Notes: generated by a model from the letters alone, not told the origin. Counted from the first letter of the stretch, positions 23,651 to 32,227 are shown. The stretch: DNA of 64,000 bases from Candidatus Gracilibacteria bacterium (GCA_041658685.1 JBAZZS010000001.1:124001-188000), one strand, 5' to 3'. Translations and numbers: made by a program.

Positions 23651-26419
23651 TCACCATTTAAAATCATCAGGACTAAACTGATTGTATATTGCATATAGAG
23701 CCTCCTCTTGCTGCTCTTTAGCGTTTCGCATAAGCTCTTCATTGCTGGAATCTTTGCTAAACTGATCGTATATTGCATATAGAGCCTCCTCTTGTCGCTC
23801 TCTAGCTTTTCTTAGAAGCTCTTCATTGCTGGGAGCATCCTCGAATGTTTTGTTAGAGGCAGACACTACTCGTTGTTTTTTTCTTTCTCGTCTTTCTTGT
23901 CGCTCGGGACGGTTTGCACGCCAACGTTTTCGTTTGTCTTGGCGTGCATGTCGGGCTACGGGATCAAGGCCTCTTTTTGGTTCTAAAATAATTTTCCCTT
24001 TTTGTTGGACCAATCCTTTTAATTTTCCAAAGAATTCTTTTGAAGTCGCATCCGTATTTTCGTCCACAACAGTCCTCGAATCTCCAACCACGTACAACTC
24101 ATTGGCCGCTCGTCCGATGGCGACTCCCAGACGGCGTTTTTCTTCCAAGAATCCGATCGAGCCTTCGGCATTACTGCGAGTTAAAGAAACATAAACAATC
24201 GGGGATTCACTTCCTTGATAAGCATCAACGGTGCCGATGCGGGGTAACAGTTTTTTCAATAATTTTTCATATTGAGGTCCTCCCAATTTTCGTGACAATC
24301 GGTCTCGAATCAACTCCGCTTGACTTGCGTACATGGCGATGACCGCAATATTTTCCGGTTTTTCTCCCTTACGGACTCGTTCTAAAATTTGAGTGACAAT
24401 GATGTCCGCTTCAAGTCCGTTTTTCTTGGAAGTGCCGGTGGTTCGTTCTCCGGCATGGCGTTCTTTCCCAAGCTCTTGCACCAAGTCTTTGGTGTCGATC
24501 CATCGAACAATACCTTGATGCCCAATTTTAGGATCTTCCCTTCCCGGGATCAGTTTGCCATCATAAATCAATTCGCTTAAAACATGAACGATATTGGGGA
24601 GAGAACGACGGTTGTATTTAAGGAAAACATAAGGCAATTCTTCTTTAGGATTTTTGCTCCCCAAAATCATTTGAGCAAAAGGGCCTTGTTCAGACATATC
24701 CACAGCCGTGGCTGCGGCTTGGAGTGTTGCGCGAATTTTTGCTCTTAAATCACGACAACATTGAATTAATTCATCGGTGGAAAAGGATTCACAGCTCGTT
24801 CCCGTAAGACTCTCTCGGATCTCCTCTACGCATTTCCGAATTTCACGTTCCGCAACTTCGTCCGATGAATAGATTGAAGATAAAAATGCGGGAGGAGCAT
24901 TCTCGATTTCAAGGTTTGAGAGTTTCCATGGCGGTAAAGGGTGATTTTCGTACGATCGTTTGTCCACTTTCACGTCCGCATCCGCCCATATTTTCAGGAG
25001 TATTTCTTTTTCAAGTTGTTCCCGTTTTGCGGGCGATACCGGAATATTCCCCAGTTGAAAATAATCTCCAACCATTATCAATTGTTGTTCGGGGAATTGT
25101 AAAGCCAGCATTAACTCTTCCCATTTCAAACGGGTGGCTTCATCAATGACCACTACATCAAAACTCATGTCAGCCAATAAAGAGTCATTGATCAATGTTC
25201 CGAAGGTGGCTAAAACCACACCCCCTTGTTCCAAATTTGCTTTGAGTTTTTCCCCGCAGTCAGTCAGCTTTTCTTCATATTTCAAAAGAATAGCTTTTCG
25301 GAATTCTTCTTTAAAAGCTTGCATATCCTCTCCATTCCATCCTTTTTCTTTTGCTTTTTTTCGAGCTTCTTCATCTGACATTTCATTGATGCGAGTAAGC
25401 ACCGCATGAGGAAAGTTGATCCCTCGTCGAATACGACTGGGACATAATTTAGGATCAACATCTTGAGCACTATTGCCCGCACGGTGCACTTTAATTTCTC
25501 TTTTTTGCAATCCTCGGCCGAGAACGTCTACGCCTTTGTTTGATTCCGAAAGGACCAAAACGCGTCGACCTTGCCTGACATGCTCTGCAATGATTTCGCA
25601 AGAAGTGCTGGTTTTCCCGGTCCCCGGACCGCCGTGTAAGAATAAAACCGGATGAGCCAAGATTCCTCCCTCTTTTGTTAATAAGGCTTTTCCATACGCT
25701 TCATTTTGGGTCGCATCCAGGCCCTCTTTGGTTTGCAATTCTTCCTTCGCCTCTATCTTGGGAAAATCTCCTTGGATAAAACTTCGTGCAGGGAGGAGCG
25801 GTTGTTCTTCTACCTTGCCCATTGCGGTCCAATATCGTGCAGGTTCTTTTTTCCCGGGGATTGTTAGGGTTAAGGATTCGCCTTCATCGAGAGCGGTATA
25901 GATTTTGCCGCGAGTGGTTAGAGAAACATGAACGATAGGACCTTGGGGCTGATCTGTTTGGGTCTCATCCGTGGGAGAGGGTGTTACCTTTTGGACTTCT
26001 CCTGAGGCGAAAGAAACCAGACGCTTGGGGCGGGGAGGCCGATGATTGGGGTGAGGTTTGTATAGCGTAGAATAAAGTGAGTGATAGGGATTTTCTTCCC
26101 GTTCCTTCCTTCTATCTTCTGCTCTTTTATCTTTTTGAGGAGCGCTGTGACTGGTGATTTTTACACGAGTCCCCGGGGATAGGGCAATCGCTGTTTGAAT
26201 GGAATCTGCGTCTTCGGATGGAGTCACGCTTAAAAAACGTCCTTTTCTTGAGACGCTTTGGGCCTGAATTTTTTTAGGGTGTCCTTTACATCTGACTTCA
26301 TCGATGAGTGCTGTACGGGCCGCTTGTTGCATTAAAAACACAGCACTTGCCCAATCCTCTACAAAAGAGTTGTTTTCCGGGACGGGGGAGACATCGTTTG
26401 TTTGTATATCAGGTGTCAT
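23651..26419 (-). CDS. Superfamily 1 (Upf1/IGHMBP2-like) helicase
   Basis: About 922 residues from ATG 26419; an in-frame TTG at 26440 is possible, but the ATG has the usual C/U-rich leader (CAGTTCCCTCATCCA). Motifs: Walker A LHGGPGTGKTSTS, motif Ia VLVLSESNKGVDVL, Walker B VVVIDEATRL, motif III MVGDYFQLGNIP, motif V TVDAYQGSESPIVYVSL and motif VI RLGVAIGRAANELYVVGD. SF1B enzymes of this group unwind 5'-3' on RNA or DNA. The first 210 residues are a non-helicase N-terminal region of unknown fold, and a large helical insertion separates the motifs. The C-terminus is Arg/Lys-rich and then holds two 28-residue tandem repeats (SNEELLRKARERQEEALYAI). The nucleic-acid target is unknown. Confidence 0.88.
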   Translation of the reverse strand: MTPDIQTNDVSPVPENNSFVEDWASAVFLMQQAARTALIDEVRCKGHPKKIQAQSVSRKGRFLSVTPSEDADSIQTAIALSPGTRVKITSHSAPQKDKRAEDRRKEREENPYHSLYSTLYKPHPNHRPPRPKRLVSFASGEVQKVTPSPTDETQTDQPQGPIVHVSLTTRGKIYTALDEGESLTLTIPGKKEPARYWTAMGKVEEQPLLPARSFIQGDFPKIEAKEELQTKEGLDATQNEAYGKALLTKEGGILAHPVLFLHGGPGTGKTSTSCEIIAEHVRQGRRVLVLSESNKGVDVLGRGLQKREIKVHRAGNSAQDVDPKLCPSRIRRGINFPHAVLTRINEMSDEEARKKAKEKGWNGEDMQAFKEEFRKAILLKYEEKLTDCGEKLKANLEQGGVVLATFGTLINDSLLADMSFDVVVIDEATRLKWEELMLALQFPEQQLIMVGDYFQLGNIPVSPAKREQLEKEILLKIWADADVKVDKRSYENHPLPPWKLSNLEIENAPPAFLSSIYSSDEVAEREIRKCVEEIRESLTGTSCESFSTDELIQCCRDLRAKIRATLQAAATAVDMSEQGPFAQMILGSKNPKEELPYVFLKYNRRSLPNIVHVLSELIYDGKLIPGREDPKIGHQGIVRWIDTKDLVQELGKERHAGERTTGTSKKNGLEADIIVTQILERVRKGEKPENIAVIAMYASQAELIRDRLSRKLGGPQYEKLLKKLLPRIGTVDAYQGSESPIVYVSLTRSNAEGSIGFLEEKRRLGVAIGRAANELYVVGDSRTVVDENTDATSKEFFGKLKGLVQQKGKIILEPKRGLDPVARHARQDKRKRWRANRPERQERRERKKQRVVSASNKTFEDAPSNEELLRKARERQEEALYAIYDQFSKDSSNEELMRNAKEQQEEALYAIYNQFSPDDFKW
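23674..23841 (-). repeat. 84-bp tandem duplication at the 3' end of the helicase gene
   Basis: Two 84-bp units encode SNEEL(L/M)R...EEALYAIY(D/N)QFS twice. The nucleotide block TATATTGCATATAGAGCCTC occurs at 23685 and again at 23769. Copies differ at several positions, so the duplication is not brand new. Confidence 0.8.
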
Positions 26420-26448
26420 TGGATGAGGGAACTGGTGCAAAAAGGGGA

Positions 26449-26926
26449 GGGGCTGAAGCTCGGACAGGAAGTGTTGATTGCAAGGTCGGGTCTTAATCCG
26501 CCTGCATCCAAACGATTTCCCCGTCTTTGTTGTGAGTTCAGCCCCAAGCAGAAATGGTTTATGCCACTCACCTTATCTGCCGGAAGGTGGGGCATGTTGA
26601 GGTTGGCGCGTAGATTGCGTTGTTGAGCCCTACCCCCCACTCATCTACGAGAGATTAACTTATCTGTGCCAGAGATAAGTTGGGGGGTCATTGGGCCGGG
26701 TTTGATCCGGGCCAAAGACAACTTGCGCTCCTACTTTTTTTTGTATTTTTTTTGGATTGCCACTCATCCCGAGGGACAGGTGGCCCGCCTACAAGATTCA
26801 CACTCAAGTCAGCCGAAGCTGAGAATAAGAGGAATCCTCCCAAATCCGGATTTCTCCGGAAGGGCCCCTCGCGAACGAGGGTGGGCGGCATGCTGGAACA
26901 CCGTGAACCAGCATGGTGTTTTTTAT
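26449..26926 (+). ncRNA. Candidate structured RNA or element remnant; no convincing ORF
   Basis: This fills most of an 830-nt gap between the helicase and the AAA gene. GGGGCTGAAGCTC (26449-26461) pairs with GAGTTCAGCCCC (26534-26545). ACCCCCC (26632-26638) pairs with GGGGGGT (26682-26688) around AACTTATCT (26657-26665)/AGATAAGTT (26673-26681) and a small ATCT/AGAT hairpin, a possible three-way junction. A terminator-like hairpin closes the region at 26889. It is GC-richer than its surroundings and open in several frames on both strands, as expected for structured RNA. I could not match it to a known RNA class. From 26927 to 27175 the sequence is AT-rich with nothing else assignable. Confidence 0.3.
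26889..26926 (+). terminator. Rho-independent terminator
   Basis: CATGCTGG (26889-26896) pairs with CCAGCATG (26908-26915), followed by GTGTTTTTTAT. No coding gene ends here on the plus strand, which supports a non-coding transcript upstream. Confidence 0.65.
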
Positions 26927-27175
26927 AGACGCTTTTTATTCTTAAGTCAACCTACTTTTGGCTTAATGGAGAGGTTTTCTGCCTATGGATTCAATAACGT
27001 TTCGCGTTTTAGTCGAAAATTAAAAGATTTTAAGTGCAAATTTAACTAACTTTTTATAAAAAAATCAGTTTTCCGGATTGAAAAATGGGAATTTTTTAAC
27101 AAATAAATTTGAAATTCATGCGAATTTAGCCAGTCATAATGTCCACTTTCACTTTGTGGAACCATCGGACAAGTC

Positions 27176-27225
27176 ATGCAAATTCAAAATCCAATTTTGA
27201 ATTTGCATGGGCTATGGTGTATACT
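27176..27225 (+). promoter_or_regulatory. Promoter overlapped by a perfect 14-bp inverted repeat
   Basis: ATGCAAATTCAAAA (27176-27189) and TTTTGAATTTGCAT (27195-27208) are perfect inverted repeats with a 5-nt centre. The -35 TTGAAT (27197-27202) lies inside the right arm; after a 17-nt spacer comes TATACT (27220-27225), 25 nt before the ATG at 27251. This is a strong operator candidate for a repressor of the AAA/DUF4143 gene. Confidence 0.65.
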
Positions 27226-27250
27226 TGAAAGTGATTTAATCCCTTTTCTT

Positions 27251-28426
27251 ATGATCTCACGCCATATCGCTCCTTTTATTCGAAAAGCGGCATCCCAGTT
27301 TCCAGTCCTGTCCGTCACCGGTCCGAGGCAATCGGGGAAAACCACGTTGGTGAAAAAACTTTTCCCTCATCTTGAATATGTCTTACTCGAAGAGCCGGAA
27401 GAACGTGAAATGGCACTTACGGATCCCAAAGGTTTCTTGAATCGATTTAAAAAAGGCGCCATTTTGGATGAAGTGCAACGCGTTCCGGAATTGTTTTCGA
27501 GTTTGATGGGAGTGGTTGATGAAAATCAGAATAAATTTTTTGTTTTGACGGGTTCTCAGCATTTTTTGCTCATGAATAAGATCAGTCAAAGTCTCGCCGG
27601 ACGCGTCGGAGTGATTCATCTTATGCCATTCGGGATGGATGAACTTAAAAAAGCGAAACGCCTTCCCTCGTCGCTCGAGGAAACGCTTTTTACGGGTTTT
27701 TATCCCCGAATTTATGATAAAAAATTAGATCCTCAGCTTTGGTTGAAAAGTTATTATCAAACTTATCTTGAACGCGACGTGCGGACCTTAACCAATGTGG
27801 GAGATTTGAATACGTTTCAACGTTTTGTTCGGTTGTGCGCGGCCCGTTCCGGCCAACTCCTCAATTTGGTTTCCTTGGCCACCGATGCAGGGATTTCTCA
27901 ACCCACGGCCAAACATTGGCTTTCCATGCTTGAGACCAGTTTTTTGGTGACGTTACTCAAGCCCCATTATCGAAATTTCAATAAACGCCTTATCAAATCC
28001 CCGAAACTTTATTTTCTCGACACCGGACTTTTGTGCTATTTGCTCGGGATTCGCGACCCGGAAATGTTAAAAATTCATTCCAGTCGCGGGGCCATTTTTG
28101 AAACCCTGATCGTATCTGAATTTTATAAGTATTTTATCCATCAAGGCATGGAACCGCCTTTGTTTTTTTGGAGGGACCACAGCGGCCATGAAGTGGATTT
28201 ATTGATCGATTTTAATAATGAAACGATTCCGGTTGAAATAAAGTCGGGCGAAACGTTAAGTTCCGATTCTTTTAAGGGGATTCGGTATTGGTTTGATTTG
28301 AATAAAAATTCGAAGCCAAAAGGCGCGTTGATTTATGCGGGAGAGAAACGATATTTGAACCAGGGGATTGAAATCATGCCGTGGAATCGCATGGAAAATT
28401 TATTTCATCTTATTTCTTCCAAATAG
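27251..28426 (+). CDS. AAA_14 / DUF4143 ATPase
   Basis: A 391-residue protein from ATG 27251. An upstream in-frame ATG at 27176 falls on the operator and is rejected. Walker A is VTGPRQSGKTTL, Walker B AILDEVQRVPELF and sensor region FVLTGSQHFLL. SLAGRVGVIHLMPF is followed by the DUF4143 part with YYQTYLERDVR, a winged-helix-like region (AARSGQLLNLVSLATDAGISQPTAKHW) and a PD-(D/E)XK-like end (FWRDHSGHEVDLLIDFNNETIPVEIKSGE). This family is widespread and often behaves like a mobile or TA-like accessory gene; its function is not established. The leader is AATCCCTTTTCTT. Its 3' end overlaps the convergent Cys-rich gene by 22 nt. Confidence 0.9.
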   Translation: MISRHIAPFIRKAASQFPVLSVTGPRQSGKTTLVKKLFPHLEYVLLEEPEEREMALTDPKGFLNRFKKGAILDEVQRVPELFSSLMGVVDENQNKFFVLTGSQHFLLMNKISQSLAGRVGVIHLMPFGMDELKKAKRLPSSLEETLFTGFYPRIYDKKLDPQLWLKSYYQTYLERDVRTLTNVGDLNTFQRFVRLCAARSGQLLNLVSLATDAGISQPTAKHWLSMLETSFLVTLLKPHYRNFNKRLIKSPKLYFLDTGLLCYLLGIRDPEMLKIHSSRGAIFETLIVSEFYKYFIHQGMEPPLFFWRDHSGHEVDLLIDFNNETIPVEIKSGETLSSDSFKGIRYWFDLNKNSKPKGALIYAGEKRYLNQGIEIMPWNRMENLFHLISSK

Positions 28427-30054
28427 CACTCCCTGCACGCCCAATTTGCGCCACTTTCGGGAGAAGAACTGGTCCACGTTGCTTTTTGGCATCGCGGGCA
28501 CGCTCGTTGCCACAGCGCGCGCGGAACGCGTTGGGCGATGCGGTCGAGATAGCGTTGGTCCGGATGTCGGTGTGGCAAGGGTAAGCCGTTTTTTCGGTAA
28601 AAATTCAATTCGCCTTTGACCACACCAAACCATCGTCCCGTGGATTCACACGCAATCGCCACGCACGTAGCGCCAGCGAAGTGCGCTCCCCCTTTCCCGC
28701 ATTTCGCTACCACGGGCACCGGCGGAGTGTACGAAGACCATCTCCATCCCTTACCCTCAACTTCGGTTTGGGTTAGCGGAAAATACTCCTGCACGCGTGA
28801 CTGATTGTACGCAAAAGGCGAGAACGTCATGGGAAAAAATTCGCCCCACTCAATCCGGCCATCCGGCAGCCGCGTCTTTTTCATGTGCTCAATGATTTTC
28901 GGAACCAAGGCCTCGTACGCTTCCTTGGTGTATTTTTTATTCAAAATGCAATATTCCTGCCGCACCAATCCCACGCACCCAAAAACATTCCGGCAATTTT
29001 GCGTGCAATCGCAATATGTGGCAAACGAGTTGTCGTACGTGAAGTGGCAAAATCGGCAAAAATACCCGTTGCTGATCGCGTGACATTGGTACATGAGTTC
29101 AGCCCAACCCACGTGATACAAATCCATCGAATCTTTGACATCAATGGCGTCAAAAACATAACGGCAGTCCTCGGTTTTGATGGAATCGAACCCGTAATAC
29201 GTATTTTTGGCTTCAAATAAAAGATCTCCGATGGAATTTTCAGTATTCACGGTATAGGTCGCGGGGCGCAGCGCAATGTGATTTTTGACGTCGATGTATT
29301 CTTGTCGAAAAGCGCGAAGCGCATCTGCTGTGAGCGGTAATAAATTTTTCATTTTTTGTTCATAATTTTCTTTCGTGAATTGTTGATTTCGAATGCAATA
29401 ACGCTTGTTTCGTAAATTCCAACACATAAAACAGTCGTGCGCATTCACGCAATCGTAGCAAAACCACAGGTTCGAACATTGCCGAATGAAATCGCAGAAA
29501 AACGTTTGTTGGCTGTTCCATGCGTAGTAGGTTTCGTAACAGCCTTCGTCGTGCGATACTAGATAGGAACAGTCGATCGCGTCGCGAGAATCCACGATCC
29601 AATCCGAGTAATAACAGCCCTCGCTTCCAAAAATGCACCCCGACAAATAGCAATTTTTGTTTTTGCCCGCGTGATTGGTGTACGCGGAATTTTCGCTTTG
29701 TTTGTTCACGAGTGCGGCACGCGGCACCGCCAATTGCAGTTCACGAAATTGCTCGAAAAACGGACGGGTGAAGTCAAAATCGCGGCCATATTCCAGCGCA
29801 TCCCATTGGTCGGACCACCATATCGGAGTGTCGTAAATTTCGAAGGGAGAATCCGGCGGGTACATGGAAATAATGTCCTTGCCGGAAAAGTCGCATTTGC
29901 GCTTGTACATCCGGCGTTCGTTGCGCCACGCCAGGCGTTGTTGTTGGCGGCAGCGCGGGCACAACGTCGGCTCCGGGACCTGGAGTTTTTGTAAAAAAAT
30001 GTGGTCGTCTGCGGTGATGGGGAAAGGGGAGTGGCAGTGAAAGCACTGGGGCAT
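28405..30054 (-). CDS. Large Cys-rich zinc-ribbon/repeat protein, copy 1
   Basis: 549 residues. I associate this protein type with CPR genomes, where I recall the uninformative label caib/baif family protein; the function is unknown. N-terminal zinc ribbon CFHC...CPRCRQQQRLAWRNER, then GRDFDFTRPFFEQF and SENSAYTNHAGKNKNCYL. Next come about ten short repeats each carrying Cys (NCYLSGC, EGCYYSD, IDCSYLV, FCDFIRQC), ending in YCIRNQQFTKENYE. A second repeat block ends in YCILNKKYTKEAYE, followed by EWGEFFPMTFSPFAYN and a C-terminal CPRC...CREC ribbon. The regular Cys spacing suggests a stacked beta-solenoid (inference). Residues encoded at 28662-28702 come from a family A repeat. A TrmB regulator is divergent upstream. 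Confidence 0.78.
   Translation of the reverse strand: MPQCFHCHSPFPITADDHIFLQKLQVPEPTLCPRCRQQQRLAWRNERRMYKRKCDFSGKDIISMYPPDSPFEIYDTPIWWSDQWDALEYGRDFDFTRPFFEQFRELQLAVPRAALVNKQSENSAYTNHAGKNKNCYLSGCIFGSEGCYYSDWIVDSRDAIDCSYLVSHDEGCYETYYAWNSQQTFFCDFIRQCSNLWFCYDCVNAHDCFMCWNLRNKRYCIRNQQFTKENYEQKMKNLLPLTADALRAFRQEYIDVKNHIALRPATYTVNTENSIGDLLFEAKNTYYGFDSIKTEDCRYVFDAIDVKDSMDLYHVGWAELMYQCHAISNGYFCRFCHFTYDNSFATYCDCTQNCRNVFGCVGLVRQEYCILNKKYTKEAYEALVPKIIEHMKKTRLPDGRIEWGEFFPMTFSPFAYNQSRVQEYFPLTQTEVEGKGWRWSSYTPPVPVVAKCGKGGAHFAGATCVAIACESTGRWFGVVKGELNFYRKNGLPLPHRHPDQRYLDRIAQRVPRALWQRACPRCQKATWTSSSPESGANWACRECYLEEIR
28662..28702 (-). repeat. Family A repeat inside the Cys-rich gene
   Basis: CGCAC (28662-28666), GTGCG (28681-28685) and a CTCCCCCTTTCCCGCAT tail, read in the antisense direction as peptide GKGGAHFAGATCV. 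The other two Cys-rich paralogues have an unrelated DI-rich spacer here, so the element replaced or entered the frame without breaking it. Confidence 0.7.
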
Positions 30055-30111
30055 GAGATGGGGGTTAGCTGTTAGAAGTTAGGGGAAGAGAGAAGAAAGT
30101 GAAGGGGAGGA

Positions 30112-30206
30112 GTGGGTGTTTCTGAGGTCGCATTTTTAAGGAAGAGGACACGAGGATCATGTATCCGAGTGTCCGACTCCTATGCGACCGAGGGAATACC
30201 CGCTCC
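30112..30206. repeat. Family C nested palindrome
   Basis: The outer arms GTGGGTGTTTCTGAGGTCGC and ATGCGACCGAGGGAATACCC (30112-30133 and 30182-30203) pair, and the inner hairpin is GGACAC (30146-30151)/GTGTCC (30169-30174). It sits about 58 nt upstream of Cys-rich copy 1. Confidence 0.7.
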
Positions 30207-30239
30207 TTCTCGCTGACAAAGAACTTTTTCCGTAAGGTC

Positions 30240-30282
30240 ATGGTTCGAGACGCCCGCCTTTGGCGGGCTCCTCACCATGACA
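30240..30282 (+). repeat. Family B palindromic repeat
   Basis: ATGGTTCGAGAC, then the hairpin GCCCGCC-TTT-GGCGGGC, then TCCTCACCATGACA. Compare 9297-9336, where the central hairpin has different but still complementary bases. Confidence 0.7.
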
Positions 30283-30335
30283 AGTCTAATGGTCTTCCTT
30301 GCTGTCTTACTCGTCAAACACATAAAACAAATTAT

Positions 30336-30364
30336 TTTACAAAAACAGATCAATTATGTTAAAA
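30336..30364 (+). promoter_or_regulatory. Promoter for the first TrmB-family regulator
   Basis: TTTACA (30336-30341), a 17-nt spacer, then TTAAAA (30359-30364), 26 nt before the ATG at 30391. Confidence 0.4.
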
Positions 30365-30390
30365 TTTATATGTCGTTTAACTCAGTCAAC

Positions 30391-31152
30391 ATGAATACTC
30401 ACTTGCTCGAAAAACTCGGCATGACCCCCAAGGAAGTGCGCCTTTATTTAAAACTTCTCGAACTCGGCTCGAGCCCCGCGCACCCGCTGGCCCAACGTCT
30501 GGATGAAAATCGCACCACCACCTACAGCCTGCTTCAAAGCATGCAGGAAAAAGGATTCATCACGTATCTGGTCAAAAAGAACGTGAAATATTTCAGTGCT
30601 ATGAATCCGAGTGTGCTCATCAATCATTTTTTCAATGACGCGCAATATTTAAAAAAACTGCTTCCCGAGCTTCTCGCTCTCACGTCCGCGCTCCCGAAAA
30701 AACCAAAGATTTCTTTTTACGAAGGCGTAGAAGGCATCAAGCAAATCGGAGAAATTTTGCTCGAGGTCCCGGGTTCGACCCGCTATAGTTTCATGGGCGC
30801 CAGTGCTAGCAATGGGACCATGCATCCCGAAGTGAAGCGTTATTATGAGGAGGATTTTGTGAATCGGCGCATCGCGTTGGGCATTCACTACAAGGGGATT
30901 GTGACCGGAAAATTGCCCATGGCCACGCGTTACGCGCACACGGACAAGGCGCATTTGCGCGAGCTTCGATACCTCGATCCTAAGAAATTTCCCATCACGA
31001 TTCACATCGACATTTTTCCAAATAACAAAGTCGCGCTGTATTCCTACAGCAAGAACGACCAAATGGGCGTGATCATCGAACACGAAGCGTTTTACACCAC
31101 CATGCGCACGGTTTTCGAGTTGGCGTGGGCCGGGGCAAAGCGACTAAAATAA
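30391..31152 (+). CDS. TrmB-family transcriptional regulator, copy 1
   Basis: 253 residues from ATG 30391, chosen because it aligns with the starts of the two paralogues at 47975 and 52474 (...LEKLGMTPKEVRLYLKLLELG). Residues 1-75 are a winged helix with recognition segment RTTTYSLLQSMQEKGFI and wing KKNVKYFSAMNP. A linker and a ligand-type domain follow: FYEGVEGIKQIGEILLEVPG, VNRRIALGIHYKGIV and the end VALYSYSKNDQMGVIIEHEAF. Known TrmB proteins sense sugars, but this bacterial group is uncharacterised and the ligand is unknown. It is divergent from Cys-rich copy 1. Confidence 0.85.
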   Translation: MNTHLLEKLGMTPKEVRLYLKLLELGSSPAHPLAQRLDENRTTTYSLLQSMQEKGFITYLVKKNVKYFSAMNPSVLINHFFNDAQYLKKLLPELLALTSALPKKPKISFYEGVEGIKQIGEILLEVPGSTRYSFMGASASNGTMHPEVKRYYEEDFVNRRIALGIHYKGIVTGKLPMATRYAHTDKAHLRELRYLDPKKFPITIHIDIFPNNKVALYSYSKNDQMGVIIEHEAFYTTMRTVFELAWAGAKRLK

Positions 31153-31159
31153 TAGGAAT

Positions 31160-31411
31160 TTAGGCTCTCAGTTTCCCCAAAACCAAAACCGCAGAAAGAG
31201 CGGAAACCAGATTTAAAATCGCAATGGGATAGTATCCGGTCATATAGTTTCCTCCAACCAAGAGAAGAACGCCTACGGTATAAATAAGAATGAACCACGG
31301 GTTCATGGCTTTATTTTTTTTGCTCATGCTGAAAAATTGGATGACCCATCCTAAAATCAAGACGCCCAACCCGGCGTAAATTAAATTCATTCCGGTAAAA
31401 ATACTTTCCAT
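31160..31411 (-). CDS. Small membrane protein with three helices (83 aa)
   Basis: Hydrophobic segments NLIYAGLGVLILGWVIQFF, WFILIYTVGVLLLVGGNYM and PIAILNLVSALSAVLVLG are separated by a short basic loop (SMSKKNKAMN). The overall pattern recalls small DUF378/hypothetical bacterial membrane proteins. No function can be given. The leader TTAATTTCCCTCCCT before ATG fits the local pattern and supports the start. It is convergent with TrmB copy 1, 7 nt apart. Confidence 0.7.
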   Translation of the reverse strand: MESIFTGMNLIYAGLGVLILGWVIQFFSMSKKNKAMNPWFILIYTVGVLLLVGGNYMTGYYPIAILNLVSALSAVLVLGKLRA

Positions 31412-31524
31412 AGGGAGGGAAATTAAAAAAATATTAACTCTATTCTAGGGAGGAACTAAAAATTACTCAAAACAAAAGTGCAAAAAATAAGGATTTGAAT
31501 GCAATGCTTTAATTATTGTTGAGA

Positions 31525-32217
31525 TCACTCTCTGTACGCCTCCTCATATGGGGCAAGGCATCGTTCGGTCATCACATCACCCACATAACTCGCAACATCA
31601 TTATAAGAAGTTTCATTGTTGTGGCCTATCCCGTCAACATGTACGAATTCATGGGCCAATAGATTTGCTCCAATGCAAAACCATAAACCCTGAGAGTATT
31701 CCGGCGGCAAGTCCCCATAAATCGTTTCGATGGGTTCGGGATTGTTGTAGGCCCAAATGGCTGCGTCCAAGTCGGCTTTGACAAATAAAATGGGTTGTCC
31801 CATGGCGCCTTCAATCACTTGTTCCCGAGTGGCCCGGTTTTGGGCAACGTCAGAATAGGAGAAGGTTTGTACGCAGGCACTTGAATGGGGACTATCACAA
31901 TTGTCCACAGTGAAAGCATCCGTTTCCAAGTTGAATTGATTTAGAATTTCCGGCAGTGCGGAAAGATGAGTTTGAACCGCCTCGAGATTGAGTCTCGTTG
32001 TATCCGGTTGGGGTTCCATGCTTTGAACCGGAATATCTAGATTCCTCCATTCCGTTGTTTGAAATCCGTCTTGCATCCATCCCTCCACTTGATTTCTTGT
32101 CTCATCTAGAACTTCACTTAAAAAAGACCGTTCTTCTCGTGTAAGCGGCTCACCGGGTTGAGGAGCACAACCGGTTGCTAATGTTAAACCTAATAATGCT
32201 GTAGTTAGGCGGGTCAT
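31525..32217 (-). CDS. Lipoprotein with HExxH metallopeptidase-like motif
   Basis: 230 residues. The signal peptide ends in the lipobox LATG-C (Cys17), so it is predicted to be membrane-anchored outside the cytoplasm. Near residues 189-193 is HEFVH inside NLLAHEFVHVDGIGHNN, a zinc-metallopeptidase HExxH motif with a further His in GIGHN that could be the third ligand. Four Cys in the mature part (NCDSPHSSAC, FCIG, ERC) may form disulfides. No peptidase family can be named. It is followed 10 nt upstream (on the minus strand) by the unknown 32228-32851 gene, probably the same operon. Confidence 0.7.
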   Translation of the reverse strand: MTRLTTALLGLTLATGCAPQPGEPLTREERSFLSEVLDETRNQVEGWMQDGFQTTEWRNLDIPVQSMEPQPDTTRLNLEAVQTHLSALPEILNQFNLETDAFTVDNCDSPHSSACVQTFSYSDVAQNRATREQVIEGAMGQPILFVKADLDAAIWAYNNPEPIETIYGDLPPEYSQGLWFCIGANLLAHEFVHVDGIGHNNETSYNDVASYVGDVMTERCLAPYEEAYRE

Positions 32218-32227
32218 AAATATATAA

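Noticed and set aside
26632..26800. SAM-I riboswitch
   Set aside because: CTTATC and a GAGGGAC...GGCCC block occur, but order, spacing and the GATGAAACC core are wrong, and no methionine-pathway gene follows.
26416..27049. Overlapping frames of 70-127 codons on both strands in the structured region
   Set aside because: They overlap each other, lack leaders of the local type and coincide with inverted repeats; more likely by-products of GC-rich structured sequence.
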